Shown here: positions 8,692-17,891 of the stretch, in pieces
How the letters are laid out: each line of letters opens with the position of its first letter
Numbering within the stretch: position 1 is the stretch's first letter
Origin: Rhizobium sp. R711
GTDB lineage: Bacteria; Pseudomonadota; Alphaproteobacteria; Rhizobiales; Rhizobiaceae
Assembly: GCF_002211365.1 (NCBI RefSeq)
Contig: NZ_LOKZ01000035.1
Span: 62,001-126,000 of the forward strand
Length of the DNA stretch: 64,000 bases
Reading direction: 5' to 3'
The notes under the pieces: generated by a model
Database searches by the model: none
What the model was told of the DNA's origin: nothing
The model's input: the letters and a program-made list of their open reading frames with translations, nothing else
Translations under genes and position numbers: made by a program

Positions 8692-9627
8692 ATGAGCACC
8701 CGCCTTTACGAGCACCCGATTTTCCTGGAACACGTAACGCCCGCCGGCCATCCCGAGCGGTCCGACCGCCTGCGGGCGATCAACGTGGCGCTGGAGCATC
8801 CGAACTTTGCGGGGCTTGATCGCAAGCGCGCTCCGCAGGCCGCCGAAGAAGCCGTGCTGCTTGCGCATCCCGAGGAGCACCTGCTTTCGGTGCTGCGCCA
8901 GGTGCCGGAAGAGGATGGCGAGATCAATCAGCTCGACGCCGATACCTATGCCAGCAGAAAGAGCTTCGAAGCGGCGCTGACAGGGATCGGCGGCGCGATG
9001 GCCGCTGTCGATGACGTCTTCACCGGCAAGGCGGACAACGTCTTCGTTGCGGCCCGGCCGCCCGGCCACCATGCCGAAAAAACAACGGCGATGGGGTTCT
9101 GCTTCTTCAACAATGCCGCCATTGCCGCCCGCCATGCGCAGAAGGTGCATGGCGCGGAGCGCGTGGCAATCGTCGACTGGGACGTGCACCACGGCAATGG
9201 CACCCAGGATATTTTCTGGGACGATCCTTCCGTGCTCTTCTGCTCAACGCACCAGATGCCGCTTTACCCCGGGACCGGCGCGAAAGAGGAGAGCGGCAAG
9301 CACGGCACCATCGTCAACGCGCCCTTATCGCCGAATGTCGGCAGCGATCAGTTCCGTGAGGCGTTCAAATCGCGGGTGTTGCCGGCACTCTTCGACTTCC
9401 GCCCGGACCTGATCATCATCTCCGCCGGTTTCGATGCGCATCACCGCGATCCGCTGGCGCAGATTAATCTGGTCGGCGAGGATTTCGACTGGGCGACCGG
9501 GCGATTGCTCGAGGTGGCCGACAAAAGTGCCGCAAACCGGGTCGTCAGCCTGCTGGAAGGCGGCTATGATCTCGAAGGCCTCGCCGAGTCGGCTGGCCTG
9601 CATATTCTCAGAATGATGAAGGGTTGA
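8692..9627 (+). CDS. Histone deacetylase-family amidohydrolase
   Basis: This 311-residue protein is a zinc-dependent deacetylase of the arginase/HDAC fold, closest in style to class II HDACs and acetylpolyamine amidohydrolases. The active site is intact: RPPGHHAEK gives the His126/His127 pair, DWDVHHGNGTQD gives ligands Asp164 and His166, SAGFDAHHRDP gives Asp248, and GGYDL gives the transition-state tyrosine (Y293). Bacterial members act on acetylpolyamines, acetoin-related substrates or acetyl-lysine; which applies here is unknown. xseB begins 2 bp after its stop, so the two are probably co-transcribed. Confidence 0.92.
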   Translation: MSTRLYEHPIFLEHVTPAGHPERSDRLRAINVALEHPNFAGLDRKRAPQAAEEAVLLAHPEEHLLSVLRQVPEEDGEINQLDADTYASRKSFEAALTGIGGAMAAVDDVFTGKADNVFVAARPPGHHAEKTTAMGFCFFNNAAIAARHAQKVHGAERVAIVDWDVHHGNGTQDIFWDDPSVLFCSTHQMPLYPGTGAKEESGKHGTIVNAPLSPNVGSDQFREAFKSRVLPALFDFRPDLIIISAGFDAHHRDPLAQINLVGEDFDWATGRLLEVADKSAANRVVSLLEGGYDLEGLAESAGLHILRMMKG

Positions 9628-9629
9628 GT

Positions 9630-9881
9630 ATGACTGACAGCGCCAAGCCGGAGGTTTCCGGTCTTTCCTTCGAGAAGGCCGTCGCCGAACTCGAAAGCAT
9701 CGTGGCCCGCCTCGAACGCGGGGACGTGGCGCTGGACGAATCGATCGAGATCTACGAGCGCGGCGAAGCGCTGAAGAAGCATTGCGAAACACTGCTTTCG
9801 GCCGCCGAAAACCGCATCGAGAAGATCCGCCTCGACCGATCAGGCAAACCCCAGGGCGTCGAGCCGCTGGACGGCGCATAA
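9630..9881 (+). CDS. xseB: Exodeoxyribonuclease VII small subunit
   Basis: This is an 83-residue XseB, the small subunit of exonuclease VII, which degrades single-stranded DNA in mismatch and recombination repair together with XseA (not in this window). The family core is present: SFEKAVAELESIVARLERG, then LDESIEIYERGEALKKHCE and AENRIEKI, forming two helices. The ATG is 2 bp after the HDAC-like gene. In many proteobacteria xseB sits beside dxs or ispA; here a pirin gene lies between xseB and dxs. Confidence 0.95.
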   Translation: MTDSAKPEVSGLSFEKAVAELESIVARLERGDVALDESIEIYERGEALKKHCETLLSAAENRIEKIRLDRSGKPQGVEPLDGA

Positions 9882-10002
9882 GCAAACCTCCAGCGAAATC
9901 GTCATCATCCTGAACAGAGCGTCGCCGTTCGGGCGATAAGTTTTCCTAGTCCGCCATCATCAATCGGGCTAGCGTAGAACCCGTGCTCATCGGAGATCTG
10001 CG

Positions 10003-10926
10003 ATGTCCTTCTTCCCCGGTAAAGACCCCCTGCCCGGCGACGCTTTCAGCTGCGACGCGATCGAAAATCTCATCATACCGCGCACCAGCGATCTCGGTGG
10101 CTTCCAGGTGCGGCGCGCGCTACCGACCCGGGAGCGGCGGCTCGTCGGACCGTTCATCTTCTTCGACCGCATGGGGCCGGCGATCCTGAAGCCGAACGAG
10201 GCGCTCGACGTGCGGCCGCACCCGCATATCGGGCTTTCGACGGTGACCTACCTCTTCGACGGCGAGATCCGGCACCTCGACAGCCTCGGCACCGAGAAGG
10301 TCATTCGCCCCGGCGACATCAACCTGATGACGGCTGGACGCGGCATCGTCCATTCCGAGCGCACGCCTGATAATCTGCGTGGACACCCGCTGTTGATGTC
10401 GGGCCTGCAGACCTGGCTGGCGCTGCCCGACGACAAGGAGGAGATCGATCCCTCTTTTGCGCATACCGAAAAGAGCGACATGCCAGTCATCGCCGAACGC
10501 GGGGTGCGCGGGCGCGTCGTCATCGGATCGTTCGAGGGAATGTCCTCGCCGGTGAAGGTGTTTTCGGATACGCTCTATGCCGATATCAGTCTGGAACCCG
10601 GTGTGAAGTTCCCCTTCGCCGCGGGACATGAAGAGCGGGCGGCCTACGTGCTATCAGGCGAAGTCGTTATATCCGGCGACAGATTTGCCGCCGATCAGCT
10701 GCTGGTCTTCCGCCCCGGCGACCAGATCACGCTCGAAGCCGGCAGAGAGGGCTGTCATCTGATGCTGTTCGGCGGAGCGGCGCTGAACTCGAAACGCTAC
10801 ATCTGGTGGAACTTCGTTTCCTCCTCGAAAGAGCGCATCGAAAAGGCAAAGGAAGAGTGGCGAACGGGCAAATTTGACATTGTTCCGGGGGACGAAGAAG
10901 AATTCATACCTTTGCCGGAAGGCTGA
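10003..10926 (+). CDS. Pirin family protein
   Basis: This 307-residue double-cupin protein has the metal site of pirins in the N-terminal cupin: RPHPHIGLSTVTY supplies His73 and His75, and GRGIVHSERTP supplies His117 and Glu119. Bacterial pirins include quercetinases and redox-sensing iron proteins; no specific reaction can be assigned. A C-terminal cupin spans roughly 170-270. The gene is flanked by about 120 bp upstream and 106 bp downstream, so it is probably transcribed on its own. An imperfect hairpin overlaps its stop codon. Confidence 0.92.
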   Translation: MSFFPGKDPLPGDAFSCDAIENLIIPRTSDLGGFQVRRALPTRERRLVGPFIFFDRMGPAILKPNEALDVRPHPHIGLSTVTYLFDGEIRHLDSLGTEKVIRPGDINLMTAGRGIVHSERTPDNLRGHPLLMSGLQTWLALPDDKEEIDPSFAHTEKSDMPVIAERGVRGRVVIGSFEGMSSPVKVFSDTLYADISLEPGVKFPFAAGHEERAAYVLSGEVVISGDRFAADQLLVFRPGDQITLEAGREGCHLMLFGGAALNSKRYIWWNFVSSSKERIEKAKEEWRTGKFDIVPGDEEEFIPLPEG

Positions 10927-10951
10927 TCTCCTTTAGAGAGGAGTTTCAGCC
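10921..10951 (+). terminator. Hairpin over the pirin stop codon, possible terminator
   Basis: GGCTGA...TCAGCC with an inner CTCCT...AGGAG stem forms an imperfect hairpin that includes the TGA stop. A run of T follows only 15-20 bases later, so this is a weak terminator candidate. Confidence 0.35.
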
Positions 10952-11032
10952 GTTCTTGAAATCGACTTTTTTCACCGCAATTTATGGCTTAAAGGCATCC
11001 TGCCCAAGAAAGACAAGAAAGAGTGCCCGCCC

Positions 11033-12955
11033 GTGACACAACCGCCGAAGACGCCGCTGCTGGACAAGGTTGCCTATCCAGCCGACCTCCGAAAGCTGGA
11101 GGATCGCGACCTGCCGCAGCTTGCGCGCGAGGTCCGCGACGAGATGATCGATGCGGTATCCAAGACCGGCGGGCATCTGGGCGCCGGCCTCGGCGTCGTG
11201 GAATTGACGATCGCCATCCACAACGTGTTCAACACGCCTGACGACCGACTGATCTTCGATGTCGGGCATCAGTGCTACCCGCACAAGATCCTCACCGGTC
11301 GTCGCGACCGTATCCGCACGCTGCGCCAGGAGGACGGCCTTTCCGGCTTCACGCGTCGCGCCGAAAGCGAATACGACCCCTTCGGCGCCGCTCACTCCTC
11401 GACGTCGATTTCCGCTGGCCTCGGCATGGCGGTGGCCTCCGATCTCGACAAGACCGACCGCCGCGTGATCGCCGTGATCGGCGACGGCGCGATGTCGGCC
11501 GGCATGGCTTATGAGGCGCTCAACAATGCCGGCGCACTCGACGCCCGGCTGATCGTCATCCTCAACGACAACGACATGTCGATTGCGCCGCCGACCGGCG
11601 CGATGAGCGCCTATCTTGCGCGCCTCGCGTCCGGGCGCACCTACATGGGCTTCCGCGATTTCGGCAAGAAGCTGACGGCATATCTCGGCAAGAACGTCGA
11701 CCGCGCCATCACCCGCGCCGTCGAGCATGCGCGGGGCTACGTGACCGGCGGGACCATGTTCGAGGAGATGGGTTTTTACCACATCGGCCCGATCGACGGT
11801 CACTCCTTCGAACACCTGCTGCCCGTGCTGCGCAATGTCCGGGACAATGCGAACGGCCCGGTGCTGATCCATGTCGTGACGCAGAAGGGCAAGGGCTATG
11901 CGCCAGCCGAAGCAGCGGCCGACAAGTATCACGGCGTCAACAAGTTCGACGTCATCACCGGCGCGCAGGCGAAGGTGAAGCCGAACGCACCGAGCTACAC
12001 GAGCGTATTCGCCGAAGCCCTGGTGCAGGAAGCCGAGCTCGATGACAAGATCGTCGGTATCACCGCCGCCATGCCGAACGGGACCGGCCTCGACAAGCTC
12101 GCAAGCGTCTTCCCGGCCCGCTGTTTCGATGTCGGCATCGCCGAGCAGCATGCGGTGACGTTTGCGGCCGGTCTCGCTGCCGAAGGTTTCAAGCCGTTTG
12201 CCGCGCTTTACTCAACCTTCCTGCAGCGCGCCTACGACCAGGTGGTGCACGACGTCGCGATCCAGGGCCTGCCGGTTCGCTTCCCGATCGATCGCGCCGG
12301 CTTCGTCGGCGCCGACGGACCGACCCATGCCGGCTCGTTCGATACGACGTTCCTGGCGACCCTGCCGGGCTTCGTGGTCATGGCAGCGGCCGATGAGGCC
12401 GAACTGAAACACATGGTGCGAACGGCGGCGGCCTATGACGCCGGTCCGATCTCGTTCCGCTATCCGCGTGGCGAAGGCGTCGGCATCGAGATGCCGGTGC
12501 GCGGCGAGATTCTGAAGATCGGCAAGGGCCGCATTGTCAAGGAAGGCGCGAAGGTGGCACTGCTCTCCTTCGGGACCCGCCTGGCCGACTGTCTGCTTGC
12601 GGCCGAGGACCTGGATGCGGCCGGCCTTTCAACGACGGTTGCCGATGCGCGCTTTGCCAAACCGCTGGATCACGATCTGATCCGCCAGCTCGCCCGCCAC
12701 CACGAGATTCTGATCACTGTCGAGGAAGGCGCAATCGGCGGCTTCGGCAGCCAGGTCATGCAGTTCCTGGCGATGGACGGTCTCCTCGACAACGGCCTGA
12801 AGATCCGCTCGCTTGTCATGCCCGACCTGTGGATGGAACAGGCAAAGCCTGAGGTGATGAACGCCCATGCCGGTCTCGACCGCGCCGGGATCGTCTCGAC
12901 CGTCTTCCGGGTGCTTGGACGCCCGGCAGCCTTCGGTGTCGGCGCCGCTGGCTAG
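11033..12955 (+). CDS. dxs: 1-deoxy-D-xylulose-5-phosphate synthase
   Basis: This 640-residue enzyme condenses pyruvate and glyceraldehyde 3-phosphate, the entry step of the MEP isoprenoid pathway, which also feeds thiamine and pyridoxal. The thiamine diphosphate site IGDGAMSAGMAYEALNNAG is near residues 149-167, preceded by FDVGHQCYPHKILTGR. The transketolase-like central domain has DVGIAEQHAVTFAAG and RAGFVGADGPTHAGSFD, and the C-terminal domain ends normally. The start is GTG. ispE of the same pathway is near the right end of the window. Confidence 0.97.
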   Translation: MTQPPKTPLLDKVAYPADLRKLEDRDLPQLAREVRDEMIDAVSKTGGHLGAGLGVVELTIAIHNVFNTPDDRLIFDVGHQCYPHKILTGRRDRIRTLRQEDGLSGFTRRAESEYDPFGAAHSSTSISAGLGMAVASDLDKTDRRVIAVIGDGAMSAGMAYEALNNAGALDARLIVILNDNDMSIAPPTGAMSAYLARLASGRTYMGFRDFGKKLTAYLGKNVDRAITRAVEHARGYVTGGTMFEEMGFYHIGPIDGHSFEHLLPVLRNVRDNANGPVLIHVVTQKGKGYAPAEAAADKYHGVNKFDVITGAQAKVKPNAPSYTSVFAEALVQEAELDDKIVGITAAMPNGTGLDKLASVFPARCFDVGIAEQHAVTFAAGLAAEGFKPFAALYSTFLQRAYDQVVHDVAIQGLPVRFPIDRAGFVGADGPTHAGSFDTTFLATLPGFVVMAAADEAELKHMVRTAAAYDAGPISFRYPRGEGVGIEMPVRGEILKIGKGRIVKEGAKVALLSFGTRLADCLLAAEDLDAAGLSTTVADARFAKPLDHDLIRQLARHHEILITVEEGAIGGFGSQVMQFLAMDGLLDNGLKIRSLVMPDLWMEQAKPEVMNAHAGLDRAGIVSTVFRVLGRPAAFGVGAAG

Positions 12956-13018
12956 TCCGGCGTCGTCATCAACCGGAGAAGCGCGAAGCTCCCACTGCCA
13001 CGTTGACTTTTCTTGCGA

Positions 13019-13417
13019 CTAGTCGGGAGAATTGAAAACGGCTTCAATATGGTGACCATCTGGGTCGACCACGAAGGCCGCGAAGTAATGTGGTCCGTAG
13101 TGAGCACGAAGACCAGGCGACCCGTTATCAATGCCTCCGTGTGCGATGGCCGCCTCATGAAAGTTGGCGACCGCTCGTCTACTCGTGGAGACGAAGGCTA
13201 GATGAAAGCCGGGACCCGGGGCGCGCTGGCCCTCTGGGCATAATTTGATCGCAAACTTATCGCCGCCACCAGCAATTCCGTAGCCGACAGCCTGATCAGC
13301 TTCTCCGGGCCTCAGATCCTCCCAAACACGAGTAAAACCGAGGGGAGCAAGAGCGGCGTCATAGAACGCCGCCGAGCGTTCGATGTTTGAGACGCCAAAA
13401 GAGATATGATGAAGCAT
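13019..13417 (-). CDS. VOC (glyoxalase/bleomycin-resistance) family protein
   Basis: This is a 132-residue single-module vicinal-oxygen-chelate protein. It begins MLHHISFGVSNIERSAAFYD, with a metal-ligand His at the start, and ends DPDGHHIEAVFN, with the Glu ligand. The spacing of two beta-alpha-beta-beta-beta repeats fits the fold. The substrate is unknown. It reads toward dxs and is not clearly in an operon. A second VOC gene, not closely similar, lies at 17.9 kb. Confidence 0.87.
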   Translation of the reverse strand: MLHHISFGVSNIERSAAFYDAALAPLGFTRVWEDLRPGEADQAVGYGIAGGGDKFAIKLCPEGQRAPGPGFHLAFVSTSRRAVANFHEAAIAHGGIDNGSPGLRAHYGPHYFAAFVVDPDGHHIEAVFNSPD

Positions 13418-13508
13418 GCGTTCACAATCTCCTATTTCCTATGATTCTCCGTCACACCCTAGAACAAGCTTCTGCTTAAACATAGGAAATATCTTCGGAA
13501 AACGAAAC

Positions 13509-13533
13509 CGCTCGCAGCGGCTTGCTGCGAGCG
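13509..13533 (-). terminator. Intrinsic terminator downstream of the first chemoreceptor gene
   Basis: A perfect 10-bp stem, CGCTCGCAGC with GCTGCGAGCG around a 5-base loop, lies about 93 bp beyond the stop of the minus-strand chemoreceptor. Read on the minus strand it is followed by GTTTCGTTTTCC. Confidence 0.55.
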
Positions 13534-13625
13534 TTTCTCGTTTCTCATAGGTACAGATTTTCACATTTAAGTAAGTGGCCGACCGAAAAACGGGGCTTTT
13601 CTTTTATGGTTACGTGCCTTTCAGC

Positions 13626-15566
13626 TCAGAATTCCGTCCAGTCCTCCTGAACGGCAGCAGCCGTTGCAGCCCTGCCGCCACCGAAGGCCTTGGCCACCGT
13701 GCGGGTCCGCGCGCGGGCCGGCGAAGCGACGGGGCGTGACGCGGGGCTGGCGACGGCCGCCCTCGGCGCGTCAGCATGGGCATGGCCGAGATTGAACTGA
13801 CCGAGCAGATCGTCCAGAGCTGCTGCCTGTTGCGCGAGTGAGTGGCTGGCCGCCGTCTGCTCTTCGACCATGGCCGCATTCTGCTGCGTGCCCTGATCCA
13901 TGTTGTTGACGGCCGTGTTGATCTCCTGCAGGCCAATCGACTGCTCGCGCGTTGCGGTGACAATCGCGCCGACGTGCTTGTTGATCTCCTGGACAGCGCC
14001 GACAATCTCTGCAAGCGCCTTGCCGGTTTCGTCGACGAGCGAGACGCCGGCATTGACCTGCGTGCCCGACGTGTTGATCAGCGCCTTGATCTCCTTGGCG
14101 GCGTTCGCGGAGCGCTGAGCCAGTTCGCGGACTTCCTGCGCTACGACAGCAAAACCCTTGCCCGCTTCACCCGCACGTGCCGCTTCGACACCTGCGTTTA
14201 GCGCCAATAGGTTGGTCTGGAAGGCGATGTCGTCGATCACACCGATGATGTTGCTGATCTCACCGGACGATTTCTCGATTTCCTGCATCGCAGAGACGGC
14301 CTTGCGGACGACGTCGCCGGACTTTTCGGCGCCGAGACGCGTGCGCTCGACGAGCTGACCGACATCCTCGGCGCGCTTGGCGGAGTCGCGAACGGTCGTG
14401 GTGACCTCTTCGAGCGCTGCCGCGGTTTCCTCGACGGCCGCAGCCTGCTGTTCGGTGCGGCGAGCAAGGTCGTCGGCAGCCGAGCGGATTTCACCGGCGC
14501 CGGCATTGATCGCGGATGCATTGCGGCCGACCGACTGAAGAGCGCCCTGCAGCTTCTCGACGGCGTTGTTGAAGTCGTTGCGCAGGCGATCGAATTGCGA
14601 TGCGAACGGCGTCGTGATGCGAACGGCGACATTGCCGTTGGCGAGATCCGACAGACCGCCGGCAAGGCCTTCGATCGCGAAGCGAAGTTCCGCTTCCTCA
14701 CGCGCCTTCTGTTCGTCGCTCACCTGGCGCTGACGCTCGGCATCGCTGCGCATGCGATCCGTTTCGCCGGAGAGGCGAAGCTTCTCGATGGCCGCATCCT
14801 TGAAGACCAGAACTGATTGAGCCATGCGGCCGACTTCGTCCTGCCGGTCCAGGGCCGGAACGTCGATATTGTTCTCGCCGCCCGCAAGGCGTCCCATCGC
14901 CGAGGTCATGCCAACGATCGGCCGGACGATGCTGCGCGACAGCATCCAGGCAAGCAGGACGGCAGCAAGGCCAGCGGCGACACCGCCGACAAGCAGCGTA
15001 GTGCTGAGATCGCTGCTGGCGTCGGCCTGAATGGCGGCAAGGGCGTCCGATTCTTCGCGGGCAGCAGCCTTGATCTTGGCCGATGCCTGACGGAAACCGT
15101 CGAGCTGGCCCTTGGTTTCGTTGACACCGATCTTGACGACCTGGTCGACCGGCATGTCGGTTTCCTTGCGAGCCTTGGATTGCGGCTCGGCAAGCTCATG
15201 GAAATAGAGATCGGCCGCCTTCTGCATGCCGTCGATCTGCTGGATGAAATCGCTCTTGCCTGCCGCCGTTTCGCGTGCCGCAGCGATCGCCTTCAGCATG
15301 CGCTCGCGGTTGGCAAAGATGTCGCCATAGGTGCTGTCGCTGCGGAAAAGCAGGAAGCCGCGCAGGTTTACCGCCTGTTCGAGCATGGCCTGCAGCGCGT
15401 CATCGATCTGGTTGACCAGACGCTCGGATTTCTTCTGCTGCTCGGAAGCGGCCGCAACGGCGCCTGCTTTCGAGTAGACAAAGGCGGAAACGGACAGAAA
15501 GATAAGGATCAGCATGGCGAATGTCGCGGCGAGCTTACCATTCAAGGACATGTTTCTAGCAAACAT
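13626..15566 (-). CDS. Methyl-accepting chemotaxis protein with CheR-docking pentapeptide
   Basis: This is a 646-residue transmembrane chemoreceptor. TM1 is at about 10-30, a helical periplasmic domain of four-helix-bundle type at about 31-187, TM2 at about 188-209 (LLVGGVAAGLAAVLLAWML), then HAMP and a long cytoplasmic coiled coil. The kinase-control hairpin carries VIDDIAFQTNLLALNAG and GKGFAVVAQEVRELAQRS. The last five residues, DWTEF, fit the xWxxF pattern that tethers the methyltransferase CheR and CheB. A flexible Ala/Arg/Pro-rich linker precedes it. AGGAG lies about 10 bp before the ATG. The ligand is unknown. Confidence 0.95.
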   Translation of the reverse strand: MFARNMSLNGKLAATFAMLILIFLSVSAFVYSKAGAVAAASEQQKKSERLVNQIDDALQAMLEQAVNLRGFLLFRSDSTYGDIFANRERMLKAIAAARETAAGKSDFIQQIDGMQKAADLYFHELAEPQSKARKETDMPVDQVVKIGVNETKGQLDGFRQASAKIKAAAREESDALAAIQADASSDLSTTLLVGGVAAGLAAVLLAWMLSRSIVRPIVGMTSAMGRLAGGENNIDVPALDRQDEVGRMAQSVLVFKDAAIEKLRLSGETDRMRSDAERQRQVSDEQKAREEAELRFAIEGLAGGLSDLANGNVAVRITTPFASQFDRLRNDFNNAVEKLQGALQSVGRNASAINAGAGEIRSAADDLARRTEQQAAAVEETAAALEEVTTTVRDSAKRAEDVGQLVERTRLGAEKSGDVVRKAVSAMQEIEKSSGEISNIIGVIDDIAFQTNLLALNAGVEAARAGEAGKGFAVVAQEVRELAQRSANAAKEIKALINTSGTQVNAGVSLVDETGKALAEIVGAVQEINKHVGAIVTATREQSIGLQEINTAVNNMDQGTQQNAAMVEEQTAASHSLAQQAAALDDLLGQFNLGHAHADAPRAAVASPASRPVASPARARTRTVAKAFGGGRAATAAAVQEDWTEF

Positions 15567-15841
15567 CAGTCAATCTCTCCTGACGGCCTGCGGCCATGGG
15601 GAAACGGCACGCCAAGGCATGCCCGAAAAATTCGGGGGATGGGAACATGATCGGCAAATTGGGAGGAAGCCATCATGGCGGGAGGCAGCTTCACGAGCCG
15701 CCGCAATCCACCCGACCCTATGACGGCAGACTTTAAATTTGCTTAAGTTTGTGCGACGCGGCAAACGTCGCGAGCGAGACACGGAAGCGTTTTCGGAACA
15801 AAAGGCTTGCAAGGCTTGACTTTGCCCTGCATGGACAGCGC

Positions 15842-16588
15842 ATGTCAGATCAGAACACGCAACGCCTCGACCAGCTTCTTGTCAGCCTTGGCCTGTTCGC
15901 CAGTCGCTCTCGCGCGCGTGATGCCGTGCAGCGCGGCACCGTGAAGGTTGGCGGCAAGGTGGTGACGAAGGCCGGCGCGCTGTTTGGCGAAGACTCCACC
16001 ATCGAAATCGATGATCCGGCGCAGGACTATGTCTCGCGCGCCGCGTTGAAGCTCACCGCTGCCCTGGATCATTTCAAGCTCAACCCATCAGGACAGCACT
16101 GTCTCGACGTCGGCGCATCAACAGGCGGCTTCACGGAAGTCTTGCTGGCGCACGGTGCCGCACATGTCACTGCGATTGATGTCGGGCATGGCCAGATGCA
16201 TCCTCGTATATCGAACGATGCTCGCGTGACCAACATCGAAGGCCTGAACGCTCGCAACCTCACGGCCGAAGACGTCGGGCACCCGGTCACCTTCGTCGTG
16301 TCGGACGTCTCCTTCATCTCGCTGAAGCTGGCATTGGCCCCTGCCCTCAATCTTGCGGAAGCGGGAGCCGTCGCTGCTCTCCTCGTCAAGCCGCAGTTTG
16401 AAGCCGGGCGCGATGCGATCGGTAAAGGCGGGCTTCTCAAGGACCCGTCTTCGGCGTCTGATGTCGCAGCAGAACTCGAGCGTTGGTTCGTCGAGGACAT
16501 GGGCTGGAACAGCCTTGGCCTCATCCCCTCCCCGATCGCCGGTGGCGACGGGAACCAGGAATTTCTACTCGCAGGAACGAAACCGTGA
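15842..16588 (+). CDS. tlyA: TlyA family S4/FtsJ-type rRNA 2'-O-methyltransferase
   Basis: This 248-residue protein (ATG at 15842; the longer reading from 15749 has no support) joins an S4 RNA-binding domain (about 1-60, RLDQLLVSLGLFASRSRARD) to an FtsJ/RrmJ methyltransferase. The SAM motif is LDVGASTGGFTEVLL at about 88-102, and a K-D-K-E catalytic set can be placed at K70, D155, K183 and E240. Members methylate ribose in rRNA, and some were first named haemolysins. Its TGA overlaps the GTG start of the next RNA methyltransferase, so the two are translationally coupled. Confidence 0.93.
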   Translation: MSDQNTQRLDQLLVSLGLFASRSRARDAVQRGTVKVGGKVVTKAGALFGEDSTIEIDDPAQDYVSRAALKLTAALDHFKLNPSGQHCLDVGASTGGFTEVLLAHGAAHVTAIDVGHGQMHPRISNDARVTNIEGLNARNLTAEDVGHPVTFVVSDVSFISLKLALAPALNLAEAGAVAALLVKPQFEAGRDAIGKGGLLKDPSSASDVAAELERWFVEDMGWNSLGLIPSPIAGGDGNQEFLLAGTKP

Positions 16589-17835
16589 GCACGCAAACAG
16601 TTACGATCGAAAAGCTCGGCGCCCAAGGCGACGGGATCGTGCATGCAGACGGCGGGCCGATCTACGTGCCCTTCACCCTACCGGGTGAAACTGTCGCCAT
16701 CGCACGCGTCAAAAACCACGGCACATTGATGTCCATCGCGACTCCATCGGACGATCGTCAGGACCCGCCGTGCCGCCATTTCGGCCCGGACGGCGTGAAC
16801 GGCACCTGCGGCGGCTGCAGCCTGCAGCACATGAACGATGCGGCCTACCGCCGCTTCAAGCGGCAGCTCGTCGTCGATGCGTTGAAAACGAAGGGGCTGA
16901 CGCCTGACGTCGCCGACCTAGTCGCCGCTCATCCCGGCGAGCGCCGCCGCGTCGTCTTCGCCGCGCGGCGGACCGAGAAGGACATGCTTGTTGGATTCAA
17001 TCAGGCGGAAAGCCACCATATCGTCGCCATTGAGGAATGTCCCATCTCGTCGGCTGGCATCATGGCCAGGCTGCCGGCGATCAAGGCGATTGGGGCAGCA
17101 CTTGCCAATAACGCCGAAGCGTTCCGCATTGCCGTATTGGAGACCCTGTCGGGCCTCGATCTTGCAGTCGACGGCATCAAGAAGCTCACGGACCAGCAGC
17201 GCCGCAAGGCAATCGAGACCGTGCTTTCCCTTCGGGGTATCGCCCGCGTCTCGCTCAACGACGAAATCCTCGTTGAACCGTCCAAGCCGATCGTCGATTT
17301 CGGCAGCGTCAACGTCGTTCCGCCGCCCGGCAGCTTCACGCAGGCAACCAAGCCGGCGGAGGATGCAATGGCAGAGCTGGTTCTGGCGCATGTCGGCAAG
17401 GCGAAACGCATCGCCGATCTCTTCGCCGGCGCCGGCACATTCTCGCTCCGCCTTGCCCGCGTCGGTCGCGTGCATGCGGTCGAGAGCGAGGACAAGCCGC
17501 TGGCAGCACTCGATCATGCCGCCCGCAACACGCAGGGCCTCAAGCCGGTCAGTGTCGAGAAACGGGACCTTTTCCGGCGACCGCTGATGACCTCGGAACT
17601 GAAGGTCTACGACGCCGTAGTCTTTGATCCGCCACGCGCCGGCGCCGAGTTTCAGTGCAAGGAGTTGGCGCGCTCGAACGTGAAGAAAGTCGTGGCGGTC
17701 AGCTGCAATCCGCTGACGCTCGCTCGCGATCTCGCTCTGCTCGTCGACGGAGGCTATCGTATCACCGGTGTAACGCCGATCGACCAGTTCCTGTGGACGC
17801 CGCATGTCGAGGTCGTGGCGACGCTGGAGAAGTAG
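16585..17835 (+). CDS. RumA/RlmD-type 23S rRNA (uracil-C5)-methyltransferase
   Basis: Starting at the GTG at 16585, which overlaps the tlyA stop, the protein has 416 residues. The order is a TRAM RNA-binding domain (1-58), an iron-sulfur cluster with Cys63, Cys75, Cys78 and Cys152, then a SAM domain with IADLFAGAGTFSLRLA (276-291), FDPPRAGAE (347-355), the catalytic Cys374 in VSCNPLTLARD and the general base Glu409. These are the features of 5-methyluridine methyltransferases acting on rRNA or tRNA. The exact target U cannot be told. Coupling with tlyA suggests joint RNA modification. Confidence 0.93.
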   Translation: MSTQTVTIEKLGAQGDGIVHADGGPIYVPFTLPGETVAIARVKNHGTLMSIATPSDDRQDPPCRHFGPDGVNGTCGGCSLQHMNDAAYRRFKRQLVVDALKTKGLTPDVADLVAAHPGERRRVVFAARRTEKDMLVGFNQAESHHIVAIEECPISSAGIMARLPAIKAIGAALANNAEAFRIAVLETLSGLDLAVDGIKKLTDQQRRKAIETVLSLRGIARVSLNDEILVEPSKPIVDFGSVNVVPPPGSFTQATKPAEDAMAELVLAHVGKAKRIADLFAGAGTFSLRLARVGRVHAVESEDKPLAALDHAARNTQGLKPVSVEKRDLFRRPLMTSELKVYDAVVFDPPRAGAEFQCKELARSNVKKVVAVSCNPLTLARDLALLVDGGYRITGVTPIDQFLWTPHVEVVATLEK

Positions 17836-17891
17836 AGAGCGCCCCGCGAGCAAGGCCGATCTCAGCGGTCTTGGATCACGAAAGGAATTCG

